Source: HRBIN35 sp036741875
GTDB lineage: Bacteria; Patescibacteriota; Minisyncoccia; UBA6257; HR35
DNA: 64,000 nucleotides
Assembly (NCBI GenBank): GCA_036741875.1
Contig: DAINRM010000001.1
Location: 62,001-126,000 of the forward strand
Direction: 5' to 3'
The notes beneath the pieces are model-generated. The model worked only from the letters and a program-made list of their open reading frames with translations, ran no database searches and was not told the DNA's origin. Made by a program: the position numbers and the translations under genes. This document shows, piece by piece, positions 36,220-46,626 of the stretch (within the stretch, counting starts at the first letter, position 1; each line of letters begins with the position of its first letter).

Positions 36220-38831
36220 TATTTTTTAGGAGTCAAGATTAAATTTCCGTCACTTTTTACATCTATAAAAACCTTTTGTCCACTTTTTAGCTTATTAGCA
36301 ATAATTTTTTCTGCCAAAGGATCTAAGATGTATTTTTGAATAGCTCTTTTAAGAGGTCTAGCACCAAAGGCTTCATCAAATCCTTTTTCAATTAAAAGTT
36401 CTTTAGTGCTTTCACTAAACTCTATATGAATATTCCTTTCTTCAAGTTTTTCTTTTACTTTCTTAAGTTGAATTTCTACTATCTTTCTTAAAACATCTTT
36501 GCTTAGAGGTTTGAAGATAATTATTTCGTCAATTCTGTTTAGAAATTCAGGTTTAAAGAATTCTTTTAATGTTGACATCAATCTATCTTTAAGATTTTCT
36601 ATTTCTGAATCTGAAACTGTAAAACCTAAAGAACCTGTTTTTCTAAAGAGATGAGTGCCTACATTTGAAGTCATAATAATGATAGTATTTTTAAAACTTA
36701 CTGTTACTCCTTTACTATCTGTTAATCTTCCATCATCTAAAACTTGAAGTAAAATATTAAAAACTTCAGGATGAGCTTTTTCTATTTCATCAAATAATAT
36801 CAAACTATAAGGCCTATATTTAACTGCTTCAGTAAGTTGACCACCCTCTTCATAACCAACATAACCAGGAGGAGAACCTATAAGTTTAGCTACTGAATGT
36901 GGTTCCATATATTCAGACATATCAATTCTTATCATAGCTTTTTCGTCATTAAACATAAATTCAGCTAAAGCTTTAGCTAATTCTGTCTTCCCTACTCCTG
37001 TTGGACCTAAAAACAAGAAGGAGGCAATAGGTTTATTTTCCTCTTTAAGACCAGCTCTGGCTCTTCTTAAAGCATTAGCTACTGCTCTAATAGCTTCTTC
37101 TTGGCCAACAACTCTTTGACTTAAAATTTCTTCAGCTCGAAGAAGTTTTTCTGCTTCATTTTCCATGATCTTGCTTACAGGAATACCAGTCCATCTTGAA
37201 ACTACTTGAGCGACATCTTCTTCAGTAACGTAATCTCTAATAAAAGAATACTTAGATTTTTTAAATTCTCCTTCCAATTCTTTAAGCTTTTTCTCTACTT
37301 GAGGAATTTCACCATAAATAATCTCTGCTAGTCTTGTCAGATCACCATTTCTTTCTGCTTCTATTTCTTCAATTTTAAGTTCATCTAATTTTTTCTTTAA
37401 TTCTAAGTATTTTTCTTTTAGACCTTTTTCTGTTCTCCATTTAAAAGAGAGTCTTTCTTCTTCTTTTTTAAGTTTATTTATTTTATTTTCAAGAGATTTT
37501 AATTTATTTTTATTTTTTGAATCAACCTCTCGAGCTAAAGCTTCTCTTTCTATTTCTAACTTTCTTATTTCTTTTCTAATATTTTCTATTTCTGGTGGTA
37601 AGGTTTCAATATGAATTCTCAAAGAAGAACATGCTTCATCTATTAGATCAATAGCTTTATCAGGAAGAAATCTATTAGTAATATATCTTGCTGAAAGTTT
37701 AACAGCGGCTACAATAGCTTCATCAAGAATTTTTACCCCATGGTGAAGTTCGTATTTTTCTCTTAGACCTCTCAATATAGCAATAGTGTCTTCTATGCTT
37801 GGTTCATTAACAATTACAGGTTGAAATCTTCTAGCAAAAGCAGCATCTTTTTCGATATAAAGCTTATAATCTCTAAAAGTAGTAGCTCCAATAACTCTTA
37901 AATCTCCTTTAGTTAAAGCTGGTTTAAGTAAATTAGCAGCATCAATAGCTCCTTCAGCAGCACCGGCACCTACAAGAGTATGCATTTCATCAACAAAAAT
38001 GATAAACTTATTAGGATTTAATTGAATTTCTCTGATGATGGCTTTTAATCTATCTTCAAACTCTCCTCTAAATTTAGAGCCAGCAATTAAAGCTCCAATG
38101 TCTAGGGAAAGAATATTCACATTCTTTAAAGATTCAGGAACTTCTCCTCTCACTATTCTTTGGGCTAAACCCTCAACTATAGCTGTTTTACCAACCCCTG
38201 GTTCTCCAATAAGAACAGGATTATTTTTAGTTCTTCTTGAAAGAATTTCAATAATTCTTCTAATTTCTTGTTCTCTACCAATAATAGGATCAAGTTTATT
38301 TTTTTTAGCTAAATCAGTGAGATTTACTGTATACTTTTCTAAAACCTTGTATTTAGATTCTGGAAATTCATCAACAACTTTTTGTCCTTTTCTTAAATTA
38401 TTCAAAATAGATTGAATTTTTTCTAAAGTAAGACCAAATCTTTCTAAAATAATTCTGGCTACTGATCGCACTTCAGCTAACGCTAAAAGAAGATGTTCAA
38501 GAGAAGTAAATTCGTCTTGCATTTTTTTAGTAAAATAAAAAGCTCTATCTATTACTTGAGAGGCTTCATTACTTAAATAAATAGAAGCAACTTCACCAGT
38601 AGAAAATATTCTAGGTATTCTTTCAAGTTCTCTTTCTACTACATTCAAAACGAGCTGAGGATTAATTTTAGCTTCACTAAAAATATCTTTTATTAAATCT
38701 TCGCCAACAGTAATTACTCCCCATAAAATATGAAGAGCTCTAATTTCATTGTGATGAAGTTCAAGAGCTTTATCTTGAGATTTCATCAAGGCTTCCTGAG
38801 CTTTGAGAGTAAATTTATTATTAGGTATCAT
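36219..38831 (-). CDS. clpB: ATP-dependent disaggregase ClpB
   Basis: 870 residues: Clp-N repeats (TLKAQEALMKSQDKALEL), NBD1 with GEPGVGKT (~205) and FVDEMHTLVGAG, the M-domain coiled coil (~400-520) that marks ClpB rather than ClpA/C, NBD2 with GPTGVGKTELAKALAE (~605-620) and ILFDEIEKAHPEVFN, and the C-terminal domain. It rescues aggregated proteins together with DnaK. A strong promoter with leaderless spacing precedes it. It is first in the operon clpB-secE-nusG-rplK-tmk, so heat-shock protein and translation genes appear to share one transcript. Confidence 0.95.
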   Translation of the reverse strand: MIPNNKFTLKAQEALMKSQDKALELHHNEIRALHILWGVITVGEDLIKDIFSEAKINPQLVLNVVERELERIPRIFSTGEVASIYLSNEASQVIDRAFYFTKKMQDEFTSLEHLLLALAEVRSVARIILERFGLTLEKIQSILNNLRKGQKVVDEFPESKYKVLEKYTVNLTDLAKKNKLDPIIGREQEIRRIIEILSRRTKNNPVLIGEPGVGKTAIVEGLAQRIVRGEVPESLKNVNILSLDIGALIAGSKFRGEFEDRLKAIIREIQLNPNKFIIFVDEMHTLVGAGAAEGAIDAANLLKPALTKGDLRVIGATTFRDYKLYIEKDAAFARRFQPVIVNEPSIEDTIAILRGLREKYELHHGVKILDEAIVAAVKLSARYITNRFLPDKAIDLIDEACSSLRIHIETLPPEIENIRKEIRKLEIEREALAREVDSKNKNKLKSLENKINKLKKEEERLSFKWRTEKGLKEKYLELKKKLDELKIEEIEAERNGDLTRLAEIIYGEIPQVEKKLKELEGEFKKSKYSFIRDYVTEEDVAQVVSRWTGIPVSKIMENEAEKLLRAEEILSQRVVGQEEAIRAVANALRRARAGLKEENKPIASFLFLGPTGVGKTELAKALAEFMFNDEKAMIRIDMSEYMEPHSVAKLIGSPPGYVGYEEGGQLTEAVKYRPYSLILFDEIEKAHPEVFNILLQVLDDGRLTDSKGVTVSFKNTIIIMTSNVGTHLFRKTGSLGFTVSDSEIENLKDRLMSTLKEFFKPEFLNRIDEIIIFKPLSKDVLRKIVEIQLKKVKEKLEERNIHIEFSESTKELLIEKGFDEAFGARPLKRAIQKYILDPLAEKIIANKLKSGQKVFIDVKSDGNLILTPKK

Positions 38832-38838
38832 TATTTAT

Positions 38839-38867
38839 ATTATATCACAAATTAAGCAGTTTGTCAT
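38839..38867 (-). promoter_or_regulatory. clpB operon promoter, 7 nt from ATG
   Basis: On the minus strand: ATGACA (complement of 38862-38867), 17-nt spacer, TATAAT (complement of 38839-38844), 7 nt, ATG at 38831. The -10 is perfect and the -35 is five of six. The predicted transcript starts at or within a base of the start codon. No CIRCE or HrcA-like inverted repeat is visible. Confidence 0.75.
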
Positions 38868-38869
38868 TT

Positions 38870-39331
38870 TTAAGAAGTGACTTTTATTTTAAGTTTTGCT
38901 TTAATATCATAACCTAAATTAATAATTAGTTCATATTCACCTTCTTTTTCAATTTTTCCTTTAAGCTCTATCTGGAATTTAGAAACTTCTATACCCTTAT
39001 CTTTTAAAGCTTTAATAATTTTTTCTTTTGTGACCGGATTGAAAATTTGTCCTTTTTCTCCTTTTTTAATCTTAAATTCTAAAACCAATTTTTCTATTTC
39101 TTCTTTTAAAAACTCTACTCTTTCTCTTCTTTCTTCAATCTTAGTTGAAAGAAGCATACTTTTAAGTTCTCTTTCTAATCTTTCTTTAGTTGCTAAGGTT
39201 ACTTTACCTAAAGAAACTAAATATCTAAAATAACCTGGTCTTACTTTAACTACTTCACCTCTTTGTCCTAAATTGGGTATATCTTCTAAAAGTAAAACAG
39301 GAAGTTTTTTTTCTTTTTTTCTTTTTTTCAT
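38870..39331 (-). CDS. rplI: Ribosomal protein bL9
   Basis: 153 residues. After a basic start, VLLLEDIPNLGQRGEVVKVRPGYFRYLV is the bL9 N-terminal rRNA-binding domain; a long connecting helix (~55-95) and the small C-terminal domain (ITKEKIIKALKD-like, NPVTKEKIIKALKDKGIEV) follow. Several CPR groups lack bL9 while others lack uL1, so its presence is informative for placement. TAAAAT stands exactly 7 nt before the ATG. Confidence 0.9.
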   Translation of the reverse strand: MKKRKKEKKLPVLLLEDIPNLGQRGEVVKVRPGYFRYLVSLGKVTLATKERLERELKSMLLSTKIEERRERVEFLKEEIEKLVLEFKIKKGEKGQIFNPVTKEKIIKALKDKGIEVSKFQIELKGKIEKEGEYELIINLGYDIKAKLKIKVTS

Positions 39332-39341
39332 TTTTAAAATT

Positions 39342-40526
39342 TTATAAACCTCTGACGACCTCTATTCCTTTTTTAATAACCGGATCATCTAATTCATTTT
39401 TAATTTTTTCTTTTTCTATTTCTTTTACCTCAATATCTGGCTTTAGACCATTACCTTCGAGTTTGGTGCCATTAGGTGTTAACCAGTAAGCTATAGTGAT
39501 TTTAAGCATTTTTCCATCTAATCTAAAAACTTGTTGAACACTTCCTTTACCATAACTTTTACTTCCTATAATTTTGACACCTAAATTATCTCTTAAAGCA
39601 CCAGCAAAAATTTCAGAGGCTGAGGCTGATCCTTCGTTAATAAGAATAACCATTTTAAGATTGCTTAAATTACCCGGTCCTTCAGATTTTATTTTCGAAA
39701 TAGTTTTATCTCTTTTAAGTTCTTGTAAAATTACTTGCCCCCTTGGTAAAAACATTTCAGACATTTGAATAGCTACCTCAAGAAATCCTCCAGGGTTATT
39801 TCTTAAATCCAAAATCCAATATTTTGCTCCTCCTTTTTGAAGATTTTTATAAGCTTTAATAAACTCATTATAAGTTGTTAAATTAAAATTATTAACTTTG
39901 ATATAACCAATATTTCCTGAAAGCAGTTTATATTTAACCGCGGGAATTTTTATTTCTTCTCTAATTATTTCTAAATCTTTAGGTTCTAACCATTCATCTC
40001 TATAAATAGTGAGGATAACTTTTGTCCCTGCTTTACCTCTAATTTTTGTAACTGCTACATCAAGAGGCATGTTAGAAGTATCTTCTCCATTAATTTTCAA
40101 AATTTTATCTCCAGGTTTAATTCCTGCTCTTTCTGCTGGTGTTCCTTCAAGTGGAGAAATAACGGTTAAAACGCCATTTCTTATACCTATCTCCATACCC
40201 ACACCACCAAAAGAACCTGACATATCTTCTTCAAAAATCTTGGTTTGATTTTCATCATAAATTTCAGAATAAGGATCGTTAAGAGATTTTAAAAGACCAC
40301 GAGAGGCTTCTAAAATCGCTTTCTCTTTATCTATTTTCTCTGGTTCAACAAAAAATTTATTCATTATTTCCCAAGTACGGTAAAATATCCTCATTTCTTT
40401 ATTAGAAAAATAAAGATCTTTTTGATCAGCTAAAATGAAATTTTGTCTATAACTATTAAAATTAAATAGAAGAAAAAAAAGTGCCAAAGGAAAAATTATA
40501 AGAAAAAAATTCTTGAATTTTTTCAT
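39342..40526 (-). CDS. S41 C-terminal processing protease (CtpA/Prc family)
   Basis: 394 residues: N-terminal TM or signal segment (~7-24), PDZ domain (~108-190, SGSFGGVGMEIGI..GTPAERAGIKPGDKILKINGE) and S41 catalytic domain with Ser in NEGSASASEIFAGALRD (~301) and Lys in SKSYGKGSVQ (~326). Such proteases trim C-termini of secreted or wall proteins. The start codon overlaps the recO start codon on the other strand (CATGAT at 40524-40529), so the two genes are divergent with no space between. Confidence 0.9.
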   Translation of the reverse strand: MKKFKNFFLIIFPLALFFLLFNFNSYRQNFILADQKDLYFSNKEMRIFYRTWEIMNKFFVEPEKIDKEKAILEASRGLLKSLNDPYSEIYDENQTKIFEEDMSGSFGGVGMEIGIRNGVLTVISPLEGTPAERAGIKPGDKILKINGEDTSNMPLDVAVTKIRGKAGTKVILTIYRDEWLEPKDLEIIREEIKIPAVKYKLLSGNIGYIKVNNFNLTTYNEFIKAYKNLQKGGAKYWILDLRNNPGGFLEVAIQMSEMFLPRGQVILQELKRDKTISKIKSEGPGNLSNLKMVILINEGSASASEIFAGALRDNLGVKIIGSKSYGKGSVQQVFRLDGKMLKITIAYWLTPNGTKLEGNGLKPDIEVKEIEKEKIKNELDDPVIKKGIEVVRGL

Positions 40527-41181
40527 GATTTATTTCAAAATAAGAGGAATAGTAATTTATAAAGAAAGAATTAAAGAAAACGACGCTAATGTTTATATTT
40601 TAACAAAAAAAGAAGGAATTCTGAAAATATATGTTCAAGGTCTTTTTAAAATAAAAAGTAAAAATCTTCCGCTTCTTCAAATAGGTAATTATTTACAAAT
40701 TTTTGGTCTTAAAGAAGGAAATAATTTAAAACTTATTTCTGTTCTACCTTTAAAAACAAAACTTTTTTATTTTAAAAAATATTCTTATCTTTACCTTTGG
40801 AGTTTTTTTCTTTTAACAAAAATAAATCTTTTAGAAACAGATCCCTTTATATGGAAAATATATAGTCATTTAGAAAGGTTTATCATTAAAAAAAATTTTT
40901 ATCATTATCTTATTTTTCATCTCCTTAGAACCTTAGGTTTTGAACCAGAAATTTTAAGGTGCTTTAATTGTCAAAGAAAATTAAAAAAAGAAATTTATTT
41001 TGATGGAAAAAAAGCTCTTTTTTGTAAATTTTGTAAAAAACCAGCCTATCAAAAAATATCTTATTTAGAATGGCTTAAGGCTATAAAAATAAAATCTAAA
41101 AATAAAATTCCCGAAGAAGTACCTAATTTTTTAAAAACTATTCTTAAAAACTATTTTAAAAATTTAAGAAGACTATCTTAA
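40525..41181 (+). CDS. recO: DNA repair protein RecO
   Basis: 218 residues: N-terminal OB fold (IRGIVIYKERIKENDANVYILTKKEG), helical domain, and four cysteines CFNC..CKFC (~148-172) of the RecO zinc site. RecO loads RecA on SSB-coated DNA. The ATG at 40525 is preferred to a TTG at 40513 because it gives the normal start MIYFKIRGIV. That ATG shares two bases with the start codon of the opposite S41 gene, so its promoter must lie inside that gene. Confidence 0.85.
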   Translation: MIYFKIRGIVIYKERIKENDANVYILTKKEGILKIYVQGLFKIKSKNLPLLQIGNYLQIFGLKEGNNLKLISVLPLKTKLFYFKKYSYLYLWSFFLLTKINLLETDPFIWKIYSHLERFIIKKNFYHYLIFHLLRTLGFEPEILRCFNCQRKLKKEIYFDGKKALFCKFCKKPAYQKISYLEWLKAIKIKSKNKIPEEVPNFLKTILKNYFKNLRRLS

Positions 41182-41194
41182 AATTAAGTTTAAG

Positions 41195-43048
41195 ATGATT
41201 GCTTTTTTGGAAGAATTGGAAGAAGAATTAAAAAATAAAGAAAGCAAAAGAAAAAGAGTTAAAAGAGGCATAGAATTTCTAAAGGAAGAAGAAAATAAAG
41301 AAGAAATTGAAGAAGTTAAAAGCGGTTATATTAAAACACCAAAGTTTAGATTTAATTTTCAAAAGATTGTTAATAAACTTCTCTTTTTTTCTTTTTTTCT
41401 TTTTGTTTTTGTTTTTTCAATTTTTATCATTACCAATTTTTTATCTAAAAAGCCACCTCAGGAATTAAGTTTTAATGTTATCGGACCTTTAGAAGTTAAC
41501 TCCTTAGAAGAAAATATTTTCAGCATCAAAGTAAATAATTTTTCTCTACAAGAGCTAAGTGATGTTAGTTTAACTATTTTTTTATCTGAAGGTGCTTATT
41601 TTTTAGATAGCGAAGAAAAGGAAAGGGTTTTTGATTTAGGTAAAATAAAAAGCAATACTTCAACTGAAGTTTCTTTTAATCTTATTTTCTTAAATGAAGG
41701 AGATAAAAAAGAAAAAATTAAAGCTATTTTAAGATATAAAATTAAAACAAAACCTTACATTTTTGAAGATTCTAAGGAATTTTTTGTTTTAGTAAAAAAT
41801 TCTCCGCTTATAGTTATCGCTTCATTTCCTGAAGAAATTTATACTCTTCAACCTTTTGAATCAAAAATTAGCGTTTTAAATTCATCTTTTGAAAATTTAA
41901 ATGATATAAATATAAAAATAACACCACCTCAAGAGTTTGAATTTTTAGAATCTCAACCGCCTTCTGAAGATATGGAATGGAACTTTATAGAAATAAAATC
42001 AAAAGAAAAAAAGGAAATATCATTTTTAGGAAATTTCAAAAATTTACCCCTTTTTCCCTTTTTTGATGCTAAAGTAAGTTTTAGTTGGCGAGGAAAAAGT
42101 TTTTCTTTAAGTCCTCAAACATTTAAACTCTCTATTAAAGAAAATCCTATAAAGATAGAAATTGTTTCCAATCCCAAAGGCGACAGTGTCAATTTAGGAA
42201 GTTCTATTTCTTATATTTTAAAAATTAAAAATAAAGGAGATATAGTTTTAAGAGAAAACCAAGTAAAGATAAATTTTAGTGATCTTTTTGATATTAAAAG
42301 TGTAAAGATTGGCAAAAATGCTTATTTTTCTTCTATAGATAATGCTATTTATTTTAATAGTCGGTATGAACCCAAACTTTTAGAAATAAAACCAGGAGAG
42401 GAAGTGAATTTAAGTTTTTCTGCTCGTCTCTTCAACTCCTATCCCATTTTAGGAGAAAAAAATAAAAATTTTACTTCTAAAGTTTTTATAGAATTTAAAA
42501 CTCCGAGTATCCCACCTCAAGTTAAATCTTTTTACAACAAAGAATTTATTATTAAATTGGAAGATATAAAAAAAATTATTGGCAAATTTGAAATAGATAG
42601 TTTTCTTGTTTATAAAGACAAATTAATAGAAAATAGTGGTCCTTTTCCATTAGAAAAAGAAGTTCCTACTACTTTAACCTTACATTTTAAGATTAAAACC
42701 TTAGGAGAAGATTTTAAAGATTTTTACATTTCAGGTAAATTACCTCCTTACGTAAACTTTACAGGAAAGGTTGCCGGAGATGTCTTAGGAGAAAATTTTT
42801 CTTATGATAATAAAACAGGAGAGTTTTCATATTTCGTTTCTAATCTTCCAGCTAATTTAGGTTATACGGAAAAAGAACTTGATTTAGCTTTTCAAATTAT
42901 TGTTTTATCTCCAGCTAACTTGGATCCTCGATATTTAGAGCTTATACCTTCTTTTAATTATAAAGTTACTAGTGTTTTTACTAATACCAATTTTACTGGC
43001 TCTACACAAAGTATTAATGCTAGCGAAATTATTTATGAATTAAAATAA
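41195..43048 (+). CDS. Large membrane-anchored extracellular protein of unknown function
   Basis: 617 residues: a charged, helical cytoplasmic N-terminus (~1-58, Glu/Lys rich), one TM helix (~61-83) and a ~530-residue exterior part made of repeated beta-sandwich segments. The recurring pattern (FNVIGPLEVNSLEENIFSIKVNN-like; NPIKIEIVSNPKGDSVNLG; GDIVLRENQVKI) resembles CARDB/DUF11-type adhesive repeats. No enzyme motif. TAAAAT lies 10 nt upstream of the ATG. It is probably a cell-surface protein; the pairing with recO upstream appears positional only. Confidence 0.65.
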   Translation: MIAFLEELEEELKNKESKRKRVKRGIEFLKEEENKEEIEEVKSGYIKTPKFRFNFQKIVNKLLFFSFFLFVFVFSIFIITNFLSKKPPQELSFNVIGPLEVNSLEENIFSIKVNNFSLQELSDVSLTIFLSEGAYFLDSEEKERVFDLGKIKSNTSTEVSFNLIFLNEGDKKEKIKAILRYKIKTKPYIFEDSKEFFVLVKNSPLIVIASFPEEIYTLQPFESKISVLNSSFENLNDINIKITPPQEFEFLESQPPSEDMEWNFIEIKSKEKKEISFLGNFKNLPLFPFFDAKVSFSWRGKSFSLSPQTFKLSIKENPIKIEIVSNPKGDSVNLGSSISYILKIKNKGDIVLRENQVKINFSDLFDIKSVKIGKNAYFSSIDNAIYFNSRYEPKLLEIKPGEEVNLSFSARLFNSYPILGEKNKNFTSKVFIEFKTPSIPPQVKSFYNKEFIIKLEDIKKIIGKFEIDSFLVYKDKLIENSGPFPLEKEVPTTLTLHFKIKTLGEDFKDFYISGKLPPYVNFTGKVAGDVLGENFSYDNKTGEFSYFVSNLPANLGYTEKELDLAFQIIVLSPANLDPRYLELIPSFNYKVTSVFTNTNFTGSTQSINASEIIYELK

Positions 43049-43057
43049 TAAATAACT

Positions 43058-44395
43058 ATGAAGGATTTAGAAAAAATAATTTACATTTTAAAACAAAGAG
43101 GTTTTGTTTTTCCTTCTCAAGAAATTTATGGAGGATTAAAGGGTGTTTATGAGTATGGACCTTTAGGGGTTCTTTTAAAAAATAAAATTAAAAATTTATG
43201 GTTAAAAGATACTGTTTTCAAAAGAGAAAATATTTTTCTTATTGAATCAAGTATTTTAGGGTTAAGAAAAACTTATGAAGCTTCTGGTCATTTAGAACAT
43301 TTTCATGATTTACTTATTGAATGTAAAAGTTGCCATCAAAGATTTAGAGCTGACCATCTTTTTGAAGGAGATTATGGAGAAGTAAATTATAAAGAAGGTA
43401 AAGCTCTTTGTCCTTTATGTCAAGGAGAGCTTACAGAAGCAAGAACTTTTAGTTTAATGTTTAAAACTTATGTTGGACCTGTTGAAGAATTAGCTTCCGA
43501 AGCTTACTTAAGACCCGAAACTGCTCAAGGGATGTTTTATAATTTCAAAAATGTTTTAAATTCAATGAGACCAAAACTTCCTTTTGGTATTGCTCAAATC
43601 GGAAAAGCTTTTAGAAATGAAATTACACCTAAAAATTTTCTTTTCAGAATGAGAGAATTTGAACAAATGGAATTAGAATTTTTTGTTAAACCAGAAGAGG
43701 CATCTAAGTGGTTTGAATATTGGGTTGAGGAAAGATTTAACTTTTATCTAAAATTAGGATTTAAAAAAGAAAATTTAAAAAAACATGTTTATCCTAAGGA
43801 AGAGTTGGCACACTATTCAGATGCTACTGTTGATATTTATTATAATTATCCTTTTGGTTTTAAAGAGCTTGAAGGAATTGCTAATAGAACTGATTATGAT
43901 TTAAAAAGACATTCAGAATATTCTGGAGAAGATTTAAGGTATTTTGATGAAGAAAAAAAAGAAAAATATTATCCTTATATTATAGAACCTTCAGTTGGTT
44001 TAGATAGACTTCTTTTTGCAATTTTTGTAGAATTTTACGATGAAGATGAGGTTGATGGTGAAAAAAGAAATGTTTTTAGGTTTCCTCCGTTTTTAGCACC
44101 AATTGAAGTTTGTGTTTTACCTTTATTAAGCAATAGAGAAAACTTAGTTAAAAAAGCTCAAGAAGTTTATAAATATTTAAAAGAAAATGATTTTATTTGC
44201 GTTTATGATGATTCAGGTTCAATCGGTAAAAGATATCGAAGACAAGATGAAATTGGAACTCCTTTTTGTTTAACCATAGATTTTCAAACTTTAGAAGATA
44301 ATACTTTAACAATAAGAAATAGAGATACTACTGAACAAGAAAGAATAAAGATTGAAGAGTTAAAAGATTATTTAAAAGAAAAATTAAAGTTTTAA
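43058..44395 (+). CDS. glyS: Glycyl-tRNA synthetase, single-chain (alpha2) type
   Basis: A 445-residue class II synthetase of the homodimeric type shared by archaea, eukaryotes and some bacteria, not the alpha2beta2 bacterial type. Motifs: SQEIYGGLKGVYEYGPLG, SGHLEHFHDLLIEC, zinc cysteines CKSC..CPLC, motif 2 FGIAQIGKAFRNEITP, REFEQMELEFFV, motif 3 PSVGLDRLLFAIF and the anticodon-binding domain at the end. The symbol glyS/glyQS is used loosely for this type. It converges on tRNA-Val, 13 nt away. Confidence 0.94.
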   Translation: MKDLEKIIYILKQRGFVFPSQEIYGGLKGVYEYGPLGVLLKNKIKNLWLKDTVFKRENIFLIESSILGLRKTYEASGHLEHFHDLLIECKSCHQRFRADHLFEGDYGEVNYKEGKALCPLCQGELTEARTFSLMFKTYVGPVEELASEAYLRPETAQGMFYNFKNVLNSMRPKLPFGIAQIGKAFRNEITPKNFLFRMREFEQMELEFFVKPEEASKWFEYWVEERFNFYLKLGFKKENLKKHVYPKEELAHYSDATVDIYYNYPFGFKELEGIANRTDYDLKRHSEYSGEDLRYFDEEKKEKYYPYIIEPSVGLDRLLFAIFVEFYDEDEVDGEKRNVFRFPPFLAPIEVCVLPLLSNRENLVKKAQEVYKYLKENDFICVYDDSGSIGKRYRRQDEIGTPFCLTIDFQTLEDNTLTIRNRDTTEQERIKIEELKDYLKEKLKF

Positions 44396-44408
44396 ATTAT
44401 TTCTTTTG

Positions 44409-44482
44409 TGGGCGGGAGAGGACTCGAACCTCTAACCTTCGGCACGTCAAGCCGACGCTCTAACCAGTTGAGCTACCCGCCC
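44409..44482 (-). tRNA. tRNA-Val (anticodon GAC)
   Basis: A 74-nt cloverleaf: acceptor GGGCGGG/CCCGCCC with discriminator A, D-arm, anticodon stem TCGGC/GCCGA with loop TTGACGT (anticodon GAC) and T-arm AGAGG/CCTCT. CCA is not encoded. Its first ten bases double as the last three codons, including the stop, of the response-regulator gene upstream. Both genes lie downstream of 16S rRNA on the same strand. Confidence 0.95.
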
Positions 44483-44853
44483 TTTTTTTCCTCAAAAAAT
44501 TTTTTTATTTTTGAAACTAAATCATCTAACGAAACTTTAGCCTTAACAAAGTATTCAATAGCACCTAAATTAATTCCTTTGTCTATATCTTCTGGTTGTC
44601 CTAACTGAGAAACGATTATTATTGGAATTGATTTTAAATTGGGATCTTTCTTTAGATCCTCTAAAAATCCAAATCCTGTCTTTTTAGGCAAAATTATATC
44701 TAATAAAACTAAATCTGGAAGTTCAGTAATTATTTTTTGTAAACCTTCTTCTCCATCAGTTGCAGTGACAACTTCAAAACCTTCTTTTTTTAATTTTTTT
44801 TCCAAAGCTAATCTTAAAAAATTGTCGTCTTCTATAATCAAAATTTTAGGCAT
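44473..44853 (-). CDS. Single-domain response regulator (CheY-like) inside the 16S transcript
   Basis: 126 residues, a bare receiver domain: acidic pair IIEDDNFLR (~6-9), phospho-acceptor Asp in LVLLDIILP (~51), switch residue in IIIVSQ (~79) and Lys in YFVKAK. No output domain. The gene lies only 9 nt after the 3' arm of the 16S processing stem and its stop codon TAG is bases 8-10 of tRNA-Val. A single rRNA promoter may thus transcribe 16S, this gene and the tRNA. RNase P processing of the tRNA would remove the stop codon from this mRNA. Confidence 0.9.
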   Translation of the reverse strand: MPKILIIEDDNFLRLALEKKLKKEGFEVVTATDGEEGLQKIITELPDLVLLDIILPKKTGFGFLEDLKKDPNLKSIPIIIVSQLGQPEDIDKGINLGAIEYFVKAKVSLDDLVSKIKKFFEEKKGG

Positions 44854-44861
44854 TTCATTAA

Positions 44862-44915
44862 ATTTTTAGAATCTTAACGTTTCGGGTGTTTTTAGAAAGA
44901 ATCTGATTAAGGGAT
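44862..44915 (-). repeat. 3' arm of the 16S rRNA processing stem
   Basis: This 54-nt stretch is nearly a perfect reverse complement of 46493-46546, with one extra base and one small mismatch region near the inner end. Folded together they enclose the whole 16S gene, forming a typical RNase III substrate. The inner end of the 5' arm abuts the predicted mature 5' end, leaving about 30 unpaired nt on the 3' side. Confidence 0.85.
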
Positions 44916-44945
44916 CAGCTTAGAAAAGTTTGATCAAGGCTTTTA

Positions 44946-46492
<1,547 letters not shown>

Positions 46493-46546
46493 ATCCCATT
46501 AATCAGATTCTTTCTAAAAAACCCGAAACGTTAAGATTCTAAAAAT
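46493..46546 (-). repeat. 5' arm of the 16S rRNA processing stem
   Basis: Partner of 44862-44915. The arm starts immediately before the mature 5' end. It contains TTAATCAGATTCTTTCTAAA (plus strand order reversed in the other arm) and extends over 50 bp, among the longest duplexes that can form in this window. Confidence 0.85.
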
Positions 46547-46594
46547 AATTTTTAGAGAACCTTAAAATCTTCAAATCAACAGATTTACAATTCT

Positions 46595-46623
46595 ATTATA
46601 ACTAAAAAGAAAAAAGAAGTCAA
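46595..46623 (-). promoter_or_regulatory. 16S rRNA promoter
   Basis: On the minus strand TTGACT (complement of 46618-46623), a 17-nt spacer and TATAAT (complement of 46595-46600). The predicted start at about 46588 gives a ~95-nt leader containing the processing-stem arm. This is the strongest promoter on the strand and probably drives 16S, the response regulator and tRNA-Val. Confidence 0.8.
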
Positions 46624-46626
46624 TAT

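Noticed and set aside
44408..44608. Plus-strand open frame across tRNA-Val and the response regulator
   Set aside because: Antisense to two confidently identified genes.
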